A stretch of 64,000 bases of DNA from Paraburkholderia terricola (GCF_900142195.1 NZ_FRAB01000003.1:124001-188000); one strand, 5' to 3'. Shown: positions 1-10,297, counted from the stretch's first letter. A program made the numbers and translations. The notes: generated by a model from the letters alone, not told the origin.

Positions 1-2
1 AC

Positions 3-359
3 TCCGCCGTCTACGGGCTCACGAGCGCGTATGCGTTTTCATGCAATGCGCCGCGCGATCTGTCCATAGAACTGACCGCGCGCATTCCGGGCGCGCGGGA
101 TGCGGGCACGATCGCGGTCGAACTCAATGGCCGGCGCGTGGGCGACGCGTTGCTCAACGACGAATGGCTCTCGCTGCGCGTGGCGGTGCCGGCCGAGATC
201 GTGAACGATGGCGTCAACCAGTTGACCATCGCGTGGCCGAACGTGCTGCGCGAGGACATTCGGGCGCGGCTGCGCGGCGATTTCGAGTCCGGGCAGAAGG
301 TCGACATCCGCACGCAGTTCGGCCAGATTCACGCTTTGACAGTCGCGCTCGCCGCATGA
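3..359 (+). CDS. C-terminal part of an unidentified protein (5' end outside window)
   Basis: An open frame enters from the left edge and runs to a TGA, giving the last 118 residues of a protein. The visible part alternates hydrophobic and polar residues, with segments such as LSIELTAR, IAVELNGRRVG and LRVAVPAEIVNDGVNQLTIAW. That pattern fits a beta-sandwich or carbohydrate-binding-like domain that often ends secreted or carbohydrate-active enzymes. No catalytic motif is visible and I do not recognise the family. An ATG overlaps its stop codon, but the next gene more likely starts at 395, where there is a ribosome-binding site. Confidence 0.55.
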   Translation, partial: SAVYGLTSAYAFSCNAPRDLSIELTARIPGARDAGTIAVELNGRRVGDALLNDEWLSLRVAVPAEIVNDGVNQLTIAWPNVLREDIRARLRGDFESGQKVDIRTQFGQIHALTVALAA

Positions 360-394
360 CGCGAGCGACGCCCAACCGGCAGACGGAGGACGGC

Positions 395-1135
395 ATGAGC
401 GAACCGGTATGCCTGATTACGGGAGTGGGAGCGGCAACCGGCGCGTCGATCGCGCGCCGGTTTGCCCGTGCGGGCTACCGCATCGCGATGCTGGCGCGCA
501 ATGGCGAGCGGCTGCGGCGCCTCGAGCACGAGATTGCGCACAGCGCGGCCTTCGTCTGCGATGTGGCGGATCTCGACGCGCTGGCGCGCACGCTCGAGGC
601 GGTGCGCGAGACGCTCGGCAAGCCGTCGGTCGTTGTGCACAATGCGGTCTCGGAAACGTTCGCCACGTTTCTCGACGGCGACCCGGCAGCGCTCGAGCGC
701 AACTTTCGCGTGAACACGACCGCGCTGCTGCATCTGGCGCGCGCGTGCGCGCCGGACATGGTGCTGGCGGGCGGCGGCGCGATCGTCGTGACGGGCAATA
801 CGGCGGCGCTGCGCGGCAAGCCGAACTACGCGCTGTTCGCGCCCAGCAAGGCCGCGCAGCGCGTGCTCGCCGAAGCGCTCGCACGCGAACTCGGACCGAA
901 GCGGGTGCATGTGGGTTACCTGATGATCGACGCGGTAATCGACGCGGCGTGGCTCGGCGAAGACGGGCGCGTGCGGCCCGCATGGGGTGAGCCGCCGCCG
1001 GACTGGGCCTTTTCGCGCGACGAATATTTCGCGCATCCCGACGCCATTGCGGACGAGGTGTTTCATATCGCGCATCAGCATCCGTCCGCATGGTCCTTCG
1101 ACTATACGATTCGACCGTTCGCGGAGAAGTGGTGA
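395..1135 (+). CDS. Atypical short-chain dehydrogenase/reductase (catalytic Tyr position is Phe)
   Basis: 246 residues with an SDR Rossmann fold. The N-terminal TGVGAATG (about residues 9-16) is the dinucleotide-binding glycine motif, and VHNAVS (81-86) stands at the usual NAG position. At the active site the expected YxxxK reads FAPSK (F148, K152); a tyrosine lies three residues earlier at Y145. From memory, a subgroup of SDR proteins has phenylalanine here, so this could be a real subfamily feature rather than decay, and the activity is uncertain. The start at 395 has GGAGGA at 385-390. An upstream in-frame ATG at 357 overlaps the previous stop and has no clear ribosome-binding site. Substrate unknown. 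Confidence 0.85.
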   Translation: MSEPVCLITGVGAATGASIARRFARAGYRIAMLARNGERLRRLEHEIAHSAAFVCDVADLDALARTLEAVRETLGKPSVVVHNAVSETFATFLDGDPAALERNFRVNTTALLHLARACAPDMVLAGGGAIVVTGNTAALRGKPNYALFAPSKAAQRVLAEALARELGPKRVHVGYLMIDAVIDAAWLGEDGRVRPAWGEPPPDWAFSRDEYFAHPDAIADEVFHIAHQHPSAWSFDYTIRPFAEKW

Positions 1136-1142
1136 GCAGCGG

Positions 1143-1241
1143 GAGCATGGGGAGACGCGAGCCTGGCTGCGCAAGGACGGCGGCGAACTCGAGATTGCAC
1201 CGGGCGACATTCGGGCGCGGATTCGGAAGAAGGGCTTCTGA
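1143..1241 (+). pseudogene. Possible remnant of a protein C-terminus
   Basis: Just after the SDR gene, one forward frame reads GETRAWLRKDGGELEIAPGD followed by a short basic tail and TGA at 1239-1241. It looks like genuine coding sequence, with balanced charge and codon use like its neighbours, but it has no start codon or ribosome-binding site and continues in-frame only into an out-of-frame part of the SDR gene. The simplest reading is the surviving 3' end of a deleted gene. I do not recognise the family. Confidence 0.25.
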
Positions 1242-1370
1242 GCGTGTTGCCGAAAAACCGGTCATGGCAGCGTGGCGCGATGTTACCGGAACCTGTCAAT
1301 TGCGCCACTGGTCGATCGTGCATGGGAACGGGACAATGCGTTGCAACGATCCACGCACGAGGAGCTTTAC

Positions 1371-1772
1371 ATGTCCGCTGTCTCATCCATTCCCTTTGCC
1401 GATAGCGCCGCGGCGCTCGTCCACTTCAGCGCGTCGCTGACATTCGAAACCGATTGCGCCGACGTCCACGCGGCACTCGTGGCCGACGACCCGCGTTCGG
1501 TCGATTTCGTGCTGCTCGACGTGCGCAGTCCCGCGCATTTCTCGCGCGGACATGTGCCAGGCGCAGTGAATCTGCCGCACGGCAAGATCGTGGCGTCGAA
1601 GCTTGCCGGATATCCGCCCGATACGCTCTTCGTCACCTATTGCGCGGGCCCTCACTGCAATGGAGCAACGCGCGCCGCAATCCGGCTCGCCCAGCTCGGC
1701 CGCCCGGTCAAGATCATGATCGGCGGCATGACAGGCTGGCTCGACGAGGGGTTTGCTGTCACGGGAACCTGA
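1371..1772 (+). CDS. Rhodanese-like domain protein
   Basis: 133 residues forming one rhodanese domain. DVRSPAHFSRGHVPGAVNLP (about residues 49-68) is the typical CH2A-like segment, and YCAGPHCNGA carries the active-site cysteine loop, followed by GGMTGW near the C-terminus. Such domains carry persulfide or act as sulfur-transfer or sensor proteins. AGGAG at 1360-1364 supports the ATG at 1371; an upstream in-frame start at 1272 has no such site. It is followed 116 bp later by an FtrA-type regulator in the same direction, so the two may be co-expressed. Acceptor unknown. Confidence 0.9.
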   Translation: MSAVSSIPFADSAAALVHFSASLTFETDCADVHAALVADDPRSVDFVLLDVRSPAHFSRGHVPGAVNLPHGKIVASKLAGYPPDTLFVTYCAGPHCNGATRAAIRLAQLGRPVKIMIGGMTGWLDEGFAVTGT

Positions 1773-1888
1773 TCACGTCGCGCGCGGCTTATTACCTCGG
1801 GTCTTTTATCGTGAGCGGGAAACAGCGGTGTCTCCATCCGGTGCGCTGGATAACTGGCGCAATCGCCGATCTCCGGTAACATCGCGCC

Positions 1889-2854
1889 ATGCACAATCAT
1901 CTCGTCGTCGCGCTGGCTTACGACCGGCTTTGCACATTCGAATTCGGCTGCGTGACCGAGCTGTTCGCGCTCGAGCGCCCCGAGCTCGGCGTCGACTGGT
2001 ATCGCTTCGCGGCATGCGCGAGCGAACCTGGCCCGATTCGCGCGGCGGGCGGCATTACCATCGCCGCGCCGTACACGCTCAGGTTGCTGGATCGCGCCGA
2101 CACGATCGTCATTCCGGGCTGGCGCGATGCGGACGAAGTGCCGCCCGAACCGCTCCTCAAGAAGATTCGCGCCGCGTATCGACGCGGCGCGCGCCTCTGC
2201 TCGATCTGCTCCGGCGTGTTCGTGCTGGCGGCCGCGGGCGTGCTCGATGGCAAGACCGTCACGACACACTGGCGCTACGCTGAACGATTGCAGCAGCGCT
2301 ATCCGCAACTGCGTGTGCAGCCGGACGCGCTCTATGTCGACGAAGGGCAAATCATCACGTCGGCGGGATCGGCGGCCGGACTCGACATGCTGCTGCATCT
2401 GGTGCGGCGCGATCACGGCAGCGCGGTGGCGAACCGGGTCGCGCAGCGGCTCGTGGTGCCGCCGCATCGCGAGGGCGGCCAGGCGCAGTTCGTGCCGCGG
2501 CCGATGCCGCAAGACGAAAGCGGACGTCTCGCCAAACTGATGGACTGGGTGCGCAGTCATCCCGCCTTGCCGCATACACTGCGCTCGCTGGCAGAACGGG
2601 CCGCGATGAGCCCGCGTACATTGCAACGGCAGTTTCGCGACGCCACCGGCATGGCGCCGTACGAATGGCTGCTGCGCGAGCGCGTGGCGATGGCCCGCGA
2701 ACTGCTCGAAGCACCGGCCCCGTTGGCGATGTCGCGTGTGGCCGAACTCGCCGGCTTCGGTTCCGAGGAATCGCTGCGGCGGCATTTCCGGCGCATCGCG
2801 CTGACGAGCCCCGGTGCATATCGCAAGAAGTTCGGCGTGCAGGAGCCGGCGTAG
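1889..2854 (+). CDS. ftrA: GlxA/FtrA-type transcriptional regulator (DJ-1/PfpI plus AraC HTH)
   Basis: 321 residues. Residues 1 to about 190 form a DJ-1/PfpI-like domain with a nucleophile-elbow-like SICSGVFVLAAAG. Residues from about 215 hold an AraC-type double helix-turn-helix, seen as TLRSLAERAAMSPRTLQRQF and VAELAGFGSEESLRRHFRR. Proteins of this layout activate catabolic or stress genes, the N-terminal domain probably sensing a small ligand. The gene follows the rhodanese gene in the same direction, the likely target or partner. The symbol is a family-level assignment. Confidence 0.85.
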   Translation: MHNHLVVALAYDRLCTFEFGCVTELFALERPELGVDWYRFAACASEPGPIRAAGGITIAAPYTLRLLDRADTIVIPGWRDADEVPPEPLLKKIRAAYRRGARLCSICSGVFVLAAAGVLDGKTVTTHWRYAERLQQRYPQLRVQPDALYVDEGQIITSAGSAAGLDMLLHLVRRDHGSAVANRVAQRLVVPPHREGGQAQFVPRPMPQDESGRLAKLMDWVRSHPALPHTLRSLAERAAMSPRTLQRQFRDATGMAPYEWLLRERVAMARELLEAPAPLAMSRVAELAGFGSEESLRRHFRRIALTSPGAYRKKFGVQEPA

Positions 2855-2875
2855 AAACGCATCGGCGCAAACGCG

Positions 2876-2900
2876 GGCGGCAGGCGCGCGCCGCCGTTTT
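2876..2900 (+). terminator. Probable rho-independent terminator after the FtrA-like gene
   Basis: GGCGGC at 2876-2881 and GCCGCC at 2890-2895 form a 6-bp GC stem with an 8-base loop, followed by GTTTT. It lies 22 bp after the stop of the regulator gene. Confidence 0.5.
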
Positions 2901-3093
2901 ATAAACACGACGACAAGCGCCTGCGCGAATCGCGGCTCAACGCGCCCGAAACGCTCGACACGCTCGCGCATGGTCCGGTGAGGCTATGCGGTTTCGGCTG
3001 CAACGCGAGCGCCAACGGGCGTTACTATCGGATGACTATCGGACGACCGGTTCCTGAGCGCCGACACGCCGCCTTTTTTTGGGGAAACAACTT

Positions 3094-4308
3094 ATGCCAG
3101 ATGTCGCGCAGATCATCTCCGCCTTCAATGCCGGCCGCGATCCCGAACGACTCGCGATGAAATACAAAGCCATGCGCGGCTCGCCGTTCGTGTTTCTGCG
3201 TGGCACCTGTCATCTGTTTTACGAACGCCTGCCGCGCGACAAGGTGCTCGACGACGCGCCGCCGGTTTGGATTTGCGGCGACATGCATCTGGAAAATTTC
3301 GGCAGTTACAAGGCCGACAACCGCCTGATCTATTTCGACAACAACGATTTCGACGAAGCCTGCCTGGCGCCGTGTTCTTACGAACTGGTGCGACTGTTGA
3401 CGAGCGTGCTGGTCGGCGTAAGCGCTCTGAAGCTGAGCCGCGCGCAGGCGCTCGCGCTTTGCCACACCGCGGTGGATGCTTACGGCGCGGCGCTCGCCTT
3501 CGGCAAAGCGCGCTGGATCGAAACCGAAACCGCGGTCGGCATGGTGCGCGATCTGTTCGACGGGCTGGCAAGCCGCACGCGCATCGCGCATCTGGACCGG
3601 CGCACCACGCTCAAAAGCAAAGCCCGCATGCTGAAAGTGGACGGCAAGAAAGCGCTGCCGGTGAGCGACGAGCGGCGCGCCGCCGTCACCGGGTTCATGA
3701 ACCGGTTCGCGGCGAGCGAGCTCAATCCCGACTTCTATCGCATTCTCGACGTGGCGCGGCGAATCGCGGGTACGGGAAGCCTCGGCGTGGATCGCTACGT
3801 GATTCTCGTCGAGGGCAAGGGCTCGCCGGACGGCAACTATCTGATCGATCTGAAGGAGGCGCTGCCTTCCTCGGTGGCGCCGCACGTGGGCACGCCGCAG
3901 CCGAAGTGGCGGAGCGAGGCGGAACGCGTCGTGGACATTCAGCGGCGCAATCAGGCGGTTTCGCAGGCGTTCCTGCACGCGGTGGACTTCAATCAGCGAT
4001 CGTATGTGTTGCGCAGCCTGCAACCGTCCGAGGACCGCGTTGCCTTGAGCGACTGGGACGGCAAGTTGTCCAGGCTGGAGGCGGTGATCAACAGCATGGC
4101 CGAACTGAGCGCGTGGGCGCATCTGCGCAGCGGCGGCCGGCAGAAGTCGTCGATCGCCGATGACCTGATCGCCTTCGGCAATCGCCGGGACTGGCAAGCG
4201 CCGCTGATCGAACTTGCGACGCAATGCGCGGCGCAGGTGGCCGCCGACTGGAAAACGTATAGCGAAGCCTACGATCGCGGCGTTTTCGACTTGCCGGTAA
4301 AGGCCTGA
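3094..4308 (+). CDS. DUF2252 family protein
   Basis: 404 residues matching DUF2252, with the characteristic MRGSPFVFLRG near the N-terminus, WICGDMHLENFG (about 65-76) and YFDNNDFDEA. GDxHxxN followed by a DFD-like segment resembles the catalytic and metal-binding motifs of aminoglycoside-phosphotransferase-like folds, so a phosphotransferase fold is a reasonable inference, but no substrate is established to my knowledge. The ATG at 3094 has GGGGA 8 bases upstream; a TTG at 3079 would start inside that site. It stands alone, between a terminator and the beta-glucosidase promoter region. Confidence 0.85.
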   Translation: MPDVAQIISAFNAGRDPERLAMKYKAMRGSPFVFLRGTCHLFYERLPRDKVLDDAPPVWICGDMHLENFGSYKADNRLIYFDNNDFDEACLAPCSYELVRLLTSVLVGVSALKLSRAQALALCHTAVDAYGAALAFGKARWIETETAVGMVRDLFDGLASRTRIAHLDRRTTLKSKARMLKVDGKKALPVSDERRAAVTGFMNRFAASELNPDFYRILDVARRIAGTGSLGVDRYVILVEGKGSPDGNYLIDLKEALPSSVAPHVGTPQPKWRSEAERVVDIQRRNQAVSQAFLHAVDFNQRSYVLRSLQPSEDRVALSDWDGKLSRLEAVINSMAELSAWAHLRSGGRQKSSIADDLIAFGNRRDWQAPLIELATQCAAQVAADWKTYSEAYDRGVFDLPVKA

Positions 4309-4466
4309 ACTTCATCAGCAACGCTGTTCGCCTGACGCGGCGCGCGGCCTTTCGACTGGGCGGCGAATCACGTTCCGCTCGCGCATTCGCGCGTCGTCGA
4401 AGCCTCTCGCAATGCACGGCGCATCCCGGCGCCGCGCATGCCAGCATCGCTCCAGACATACCCTGA

Positions 4467-4496
4467 TTGCTGCGTGGAATCCGCCGCTGCTATCGT
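4467..4496 (+). promoter_or_regulatory. Possible sigma70 promoter of the beta-glucosidase operon
   Basis: TTGCTG (4467-4472) and TATCGT (4491-4496) are separated by 18 bp. A start point near 4503 would place the palindrome at 4509-4524 just downstream, a position where a bound repressor blocks transcription. Each hexamer differs from consensus, so this is tentative. Confidence 0.35.
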
Positions 4497-4508
4497 TCGC
4501 TGGTCCTT

Positions 4509-4524
4509 GTGGAAGCGCTTCCAC
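4509..4524. promoter_or_regulatory. LacI-family operator palindrome
   Basis: GTGGAAGCGCTTCCAC is a perfect 16-bp palindrome with the central CG typical of LacI/GalR-family operators. It lies 17 bp before the GTG start of the GH1 gene and just before its AGGAGG site. The operon is followed by a LacI-family gene at 10358, the likely binding protein. I saw no second copy in the window. Confidence 0.75.
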
Positions 4525-4541
4525 TCCTATCAGGAGGATCC

Positions 4542-5957
4542 GTGGATAACGACGCATTCGCTGTATCCGACGCACGCTCCCCTCAATCTCTCGCCGATCC
4601 CTTTACGCCGCCTGCGGACTCGTCGCTATGGCGCAAGAATTTTCTGCTCGGCGCCGCCACCGCGTCGTATCAGATCGAGGGCGCGGTGAACGAGGACGGC
4701 CGCTTGCCATCCATCTGGGACACGTTTTCGGCCACGCCCGGCAAGGTGCTCGCGGGCGATACCGGCGCCGTGGCCTGCGATCACTATCATCGCTGGGAAG
4801 CGGATGTCGACCTGCTGGCGAGCCTGGGCCTCGAAGCTTATCGGCTCTCGATTGCCTGGCCGCGCGTGATGGACGCGGCAGGCGCGCCGAACCGCAAGGG
4901 ACTCGACTTCTACAAACGCCTGCTCGGGCGCTTGAAAGAGAAGGGCATCAAGACCTTCGTCACGCTGTATCACTGGGACTTGCCGCAGCATCTGGAAGAT
5001 CGCGGCGGCTGGCTCAATCGCGATACCGCCTACCGTTTCGCCGATTACGCCAACCTGATGAGCCGCGAACTCGCCGGCACGGTCGACGCGTGGGCAACGC
5101 TCAACGAGCCGTGGTGCTCGGCCTATCTCGGCTACGGCAACGGCCACCACGCGCCGGGTCTCGCGAACCCGCGCTTCGCGACCCAGGCGATGCATCATCT
5201 GCTGCTTGCGCACGGTCTTGCGATACCTGTGCTGCGCGTCAACGATCCGGCCTCGCAAAAGGGCATTGTCGCGAACATCGGACGAGGCACGGCCAACAGC
5301 GAGCGCGCCGCCGATCAGCGCGCCGCGCATCTGTTCGAAGTGCAGCACAACGCCTGGATTCTCGATCCGCTGCTCAAGGGCGCGTATCCGCAAGACCTGT
5401 TCGAGTTGTGGCCGGGCACCGAGCCGCTGGTGCTGGACCGCGACATGCGGACCATCGCCGCGCCGCTGGATTTTCTCGGCATCAACTATTACTTCCGCAC
5501 CAATGTCGCGAGCGACGGCGCGCATGGGTTCAAGGAGGTGCCGCTCGAAGGCGTCGAGCGCACGCAGATGGGCTGGGAGGTGTATCCCGACGGCTTGCGC
5601 GATCTGCTGACCGGTTTCAGGCGCACGTATCGGAATCTGCCGCCGATCTACATCACCGAAAACGGCATGGCCTCGGACGACAAGGTGATCGACGGCCGCG
5701 TCGATGACACGCAGCGCGTCTCGTTCCTCAAGCGCCATCTCGCCGCGGTCGATGAAGCGATCAAGGCCGGCGTGGACATTCGCGGCTATTTTCTGTGGTC
5801 GCTGATGGACAACTTCGAATGGGCGTTCGGATACGAGCGGCGCTTCGGTATCGTGCACGTCGATTACGCCACGCAGAAACGCACCGTTAAACGTAGCGCC
5901 GAGCTGGTGTCCAGGTTCCTGAAGGAGCGAGCGCACGTCAACAACGCGGGCCTATAA
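4542..5957 (+). CDS. bglB: Beta-glucosidase, glycoside hydrolase family 1
   Basis: 471 residues, full length for GH1. The (beta/alpha)8 barrel starts around residue 33 (NFLLGAATASYQIEG). Acid/base Glu is E189 in TLNEPW and the nucleophile is E373 in ITENG; WSLMDNFEWAFGY near the end is the aglycone/glucose-binding signature. No signal peptide is seen, so it acts on imported beta-glucosides such as cellobiose in the cytoplasm. The GTG at 4542 is chosen because AGGAGG lies at 4532-4537; the longer frame from 4467 would place the operator inside the gene. An ABC sugar importer follows 74 bp downstream. Confidence 0.93.
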   Translation: MDNDAFAVSDARSPQSLADPFTPPADSSLWRKNFLLGAATASYQIEGAVNEDGRLPSIWDTFSATPGKVLAGDTGAVACDHYHRWEADVDLLASLGLEAYRLSIAWPRVMDAAGAPNRKGLDFYKRLLGRLKEKGIKTFVTLYHWDLPQHLEDRGGWLNRDTAYRFADYANLMSRELAGTVDAWATLNEPWCSAYLGYGNGHHAPGLANPRFATQAMHHLLLAHGLAIPVLRVNDPASQKGIVANIGRGTANSERAADQRAAHLFEVQHNAWILDPLLKGAYPQDLFELWPGTEPLVLDRDMRTIAAPLDFLGINYYFRTNVASDGAHGFKEVPLEGVERTQMGWEVYPDGLRDLLTGFRRTYRNLPPIYITENGMASDDKVIDGRVDDTQRVSFLKRHLAAVDEAIKAGVDIRGYFLWSLMDNFEWAFGYERRFGIVHVDYATQKRTVKRSAELVSRFLKERAHVNNAGL

Positions 5958-6031
5958 AACGCGTCTATAAAGCGGATGAAGCCGGTCCGCATATCGACCC
6001 GAAACAGGGCGTCGAGCCAGGAGAAGACGGA

Positions 6032-7270
6032 ATGAACAGCAGAAAAATGGCCGTGGCGAATGTAGTGGCGGCGCTGGCGTTATATGGCGTGGCCGCGCAC
6101 GCGGAGCCCCTGAAAGCCAACGTGATTCACTGGTGGACCTCGGGCGGCGAGTCCGCCGCGATCCGCCAGTTCGCCGATGCGTACAACAGGGCCGGCGGCC
6201 AATGGGTCGACAACGCGGTGGCCGGCGCCGACCAGGCGCGCTCCACCGCGATCAACCGGATCGTCGGCGGCGATCCGCCCACGGCCGCGCAGTTCAACAC
6301 GTCGAAGCAGTTTCACGACCTGATCGATCAGGGCCTGCTGAACAATGTCGACGACGTCGCCGCGAAAGAGAACTGGAACGGCGTGTTCCCGCAGTCGATC
6401 ATCGACAGCATCAAGGTGAAGGGCCATTACTATGCGGCGCCCGTCGACATTCACATGCCCGCGTGGTTCTTCTATTCGAAGCCGGTGTTCCAGAAGGCCG
6501 GCATTACCGCCGAGCCGAAGAGCTTCGATGAATTCATCGCCAATCTGGGCAAGCTGAAAGCCGCGGGCGTGATCCCGCTCGCCTTCGGCGGCCAGCCGTG
6601 GCAGGAAAAAATCACCTTCGACGCGGTGCTGGCCGACGTGGGCGGTCCCGATCTCTATCTGAAGGTGTACCGCGATCACGACATGAACGCGGTGAAGTCC
6701 GATGCGTTCAGGAAGGTGCTCGCTTCCTTCAAGCGCCTGCATGATTTCGTCGATCCAGGCTCGCCGGGGCGTAACTGGAACGATGCGACCGCGCTCGTGA
6801 TTTCCGGCAAGGCGGGCGTGCAGATCATGGGCGACTGGGCCAAGGGCGAATTCTCGGCTGCGAAGCAAAGCGCCGGAAAAGACTTCGGCTGCTTCCCCGG
6901 CTTCGGTCCGCATTCGCCGTATCTGGTCGCGGGCGACGTCTTCGTGTTCCCGAAAACGGACAACGCCAGCGCGATCAAGGCGCAGAACCTGCTCGCGACG
7001 GTCATGACCTCGCCGTCCGCGCAAGTCGCATTCAGCGCGAGGAAAGGCTCCATTCCGATTCGTCCCGACGCGGATGCGAGCAGTCTCGACATCTGCGCGA
7101 AGGAGGGCATGGCGATCATGAAGGACAAGTCGCGTCAGTTGCCGAATCCCGAGATGCTGCTGTCGCCCGACATGCAGGGCGCGTTGATCGACGTCGTCAC
7201 GAACTTCTGGAACAAGAACCAGTCGGTCGACGATGCACAAAAAGCGTTTGCCAATGCGCTGAAGAGCTAG
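6032..7270 (+). CDS. gtsA: ABC sugar transporter, periplasmic substrate-binding protein (GtsA/family 1)
   Basis: 412 residues with a signal peptide ending at AAHA (about residue 24), then VIHWWTSGGE, the opening of family-1 sugar-binding proteins such as the glucose/mannose-binding GtsA of pseudomonads. PVDIHMPAWFFYSKPVFQKA lies in the ligand-cleft region. Start supported by AGGAGAAGACGG just upstream. It is the first of four importer genes after the GH1 gene, so the ligand is probably glucose or a beta-glucoside such as cellobiose. The symbol is by similarity of layout, not proof of substrate. Confidence 0.88.
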   Translation: MNSRKMAVANVVAALALYGVAAHAEPLKANVIHWWTSGGESAAIRQFADAYNRAGGQWVDNAVAGADQARSTAINRIVGGDPPTAAQFNTSKQFHDLIDQGLLNNVDDVAAKENWNGVFPQSIIDSIKVKGHYYAAPVDIHMPAWFFYSKPVFQKAGITAEPKSFDEFIANLGKLKAAGVIPLAFGGQPWQEKITFDAVLADVGGPDLYLKVYRDHDMNAVKSDAFRKVLASFKRLHDFVDPGSPGRNWNDATALVISGKAGVQIMGDWAKGEFSAAKQSAGKDFGCFPGFGPHSPYLVAGDVFVFPKTDNASAIKAQNLLATVMTSPSAQVAFSARKGSIPIRPDADASSLDICAKEGMAIMKDKSRQLPNPEMLLSPDMQGALIDVVTNFWNKNQSVDDAQKAFANALKS

Positions 7271-7279
7271 GTGCTCGCG

Positions 7280-8221
7280 ATGCACGCGCTCAAGCTGCAA
7301 ACCGCCGGTTCGAAGCATCGGGCCAAGCCGCGCACGAAACCGCTGAAAAAGCGTTGGCCGATCGCGGCGTGGCTTGCGTTGCTGCCGATGGTGGCGACCG
7401 TCGTGTTCGCCTATCTCGGCACGATGATCTGGACCGCGCGCGTGTCGCTCAGCAATTCGCGCACCTTTCCATCCGGCGACTTCGCGGGCTTCACGCAATA
7501 CGTGCGGCTCTTCAACAACGACCGCTGGCTGCTGTCGCTGCAAAACATCGTGATCTACGGCGCGTGCTTCATCGTCGCGTGCATGGTGATCGGTTTGCTG
7601 CTGGCGATTTTCATCGATCAGCGGGTGGTCGGCGAGGGCGCGTTGCGCACGGTGTTTCTGTATCCGTATGCGATGTCGTTCGTGGCGACGGGCCTCGTCT
7701 GGCAATGGATTCTGAATCCGCAGCTCGGCGCGCAGGCCGTGTTGCACACGCTCGGCTTCGCGCATGCGCGCTTCGACTGGATCGTCGATCAGGATCGGGT
7801 GATCTATACGATCGTCATCGCCACCGTGTGGCAGGCGTCGGGTCTGGTGATGGCCTTGTTGCTCGCGGGCTTGCGCGGCATCGACGACGAACTGTGGAAA
7901 GCCGCGCGCATCGACGGCATTCCGCGTTGGCGCGTTTATGCGAGCATCGTCGTGCCGATGCTCGGCCCTTCGATCTCCACCGCTTTCGTGCTGCTGTTCG
8001 TGATGGTCGTGAAGCTTTACGACGCGGTGGTCGCGATGACGCAAGGCGGCCCCGGCACGGCGAGCGAAGTGCCGGCGAAGTTCATCATGGACTACCTGTT
8101 CGGCCGCGCCAATATCGGCCTGGCATCCGCGGCCTCGATCGTGTTGCTGACGACGGTGCTGGCGATTCTCGCGCCGTTCTTCTATGCCCGCAGCCGGGCG
8201 GCGTTGCGCAAGGAGGTGTGA
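7280..8221 (+). CDS. gtsB: ABC sugar transporter permease (MalF/GtsB type)
   Basis: 313 residues with about six membrane segments beginning at WPIAAWLALLPMVATVVFAY. The EAA loop that contacts the ATPase reads GIDDELWKAARIDGIPRWR. The N-terminus is short and basic. ATG at 7280 has AGGTG six bases upstream; an in-frame GTG at 7271, immediately after the previous stop, is an alternative that adds three residues. Its stop overlaps the next start by one base (TGATG), showing tight translational coupling with the second permease. Confidence 0.9.
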   Translation: MHALKLQTAGSKHRAKPRTKPLKKRWPIAAWLALLPMVATVVFAYLGTMIWTARVSLSNSRTFPSGDFAGFTQYVRLFNNDRWLLSLQNIVIYGACFIVACMVIGLLLAIFIDQRVVGEGALRTVFLYPYAMSFVATGLVWQWILNPQLGAQAVLHTLGFAHARFDWIVDQDRVIYTIVIATVWQASGLVMALLLAGLRGIDDELWKAARIDGIPRWRVYASIVVPMLGPSISTAFVLLFVMVVKLYDAVVAMTQGGPGTASEVPAKFIMDYLFGRANIGLASAASIVLLTTVLAILAPFFYARSRAALRKEV

Positions 8222-9123
8222 TGAACGCGCTCGGCTCCACGCTGAAGGGCGGCACGCAGCGTCGCCGCCGGTCGACCTTCACACCGGCGCGTCTCGGCGT
8301 CTACGCGTTTCTCTTGACGGCCGCCTTGTTCTTTCTGCTGCCGCTTTACGTGATGCTCGTCACGTCGGTCAAACCGATGAGCGAGATCCGTCTCGGCAAT
8401 CTTCTGGCTCTCCCCGCGCATTTCACGCTCGACGCATGGGGCGCCGCATGGCAATCCGCGTGCACGGGCCTCGATTGCAACGGCATTCAGGTCGGCTTCT
8501 GGAACTCGGTGCGTATCGTCGTGCCGAGCACGGTGCTCTCGATCGCGATCGGCGCGGTGAACGGCTATGCGCTGTCGTTCTGGCGGCCGCGCGGCGCGGG
8601 CCTGCTGTTCGGCGTGCTGCTGATGGGCGCGTTCATTCCGGTGCAGGTGATGGTGTATCCGCTCGTGCGCGTGCTGGCGAGCGTGCATCTGTTCAGTTCG
8701 CTGCCGGGCATCGTCGTGATTCACACGATCTTCGGCATGCCGGTGATGACGCTGCTGTTTCGCAACTACTACGCGTCGATTCCGCAGGAGCTGTTCAAGG
8801 CGGCGCGCGTGGACGGCGGCGGTTTCTGGCGCATCTTCGTGCAACTGATGCTGCCCATGTCCACGCCGATCATCGTCGTCGCGATCATCATGCAGGTGAC
8901 CGGCATCTGGAACGACTTCATTCTGGGCCTCGTATTCGCCGGCACGAAAAACCTGCCGATGACCGTGCAACTGAACAACATCATCAACACGACGACCGGC
9001 GAGCGGCTCTATAACGTGAACATGGCGGCGACGATTCTGACTTCGATGGTGCCGCTCGCGGTCTACTTCATTTCAGGCCGCTGGTTCGTGCGCGGCATTG
9101 CGTCCGGCGCGGTCAAGGGATAA
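8221..9123 (+). CDS. gtsC: ABC sugar transporter permease (MalG/GtsC type)
   Basis: 300 residues, six predicted membrane segments, with the EAA-loop sequence YASIPQELFKAARVDGGGFW facing the ATPase. AGGAGG at 8211-8216 serves its ATG, which overlaps the preceding stop by one base. It forms the inner-membrane heterodimer with the upstream permease. The short insert around SACTGLDCNG, with two cysteines in a periplasmic loop, is a noticeable feature. Confidence 0.9.
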   Translation: MNALGSTLKGGTQRRRRSTFTPARLGVYAFLLTAALFFLLPLYVMLVTSVKPMSEIRLGNLLALPAHFTLDAWGAAWQSACTGLDCNGIQVGFWNSVRIVVPSTVLSIAIGAVNGYALSFWRPRGAGLLFGVLLMGAFIPVQVMVYPLVRVLASVHLFSSLPGIVVIHTIFGMPVMTLLFRNYYASIPQELFKAARVDGGGFWRIFVQLMLPMSTPIIVVAIIMQVTGIWNDFILGLVFAGTKNLPMTVQLNNIINTTTGERLYNVNMAATILTSMVPLAVYFISGRWFVRGIASGAVKG

Positions 9124-9127
9124 GACG

Positions 9128-10297
<1,170 letters not shown>

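Noticed and set aside
1652..2971. Long minus-strand frame across the rhodanese and FtrA-like genes
   Set aside because: Arginine/histidine-rich shadow of GC-rich coding DNA, with no ribosome-binding site or domain.
6080..8044. 654-codon minus-strand frame under the sugar importer
   Set aside because: Antisense frame of high-GC genes; composition is His/Arg/Asp-rich and lacks any motif.
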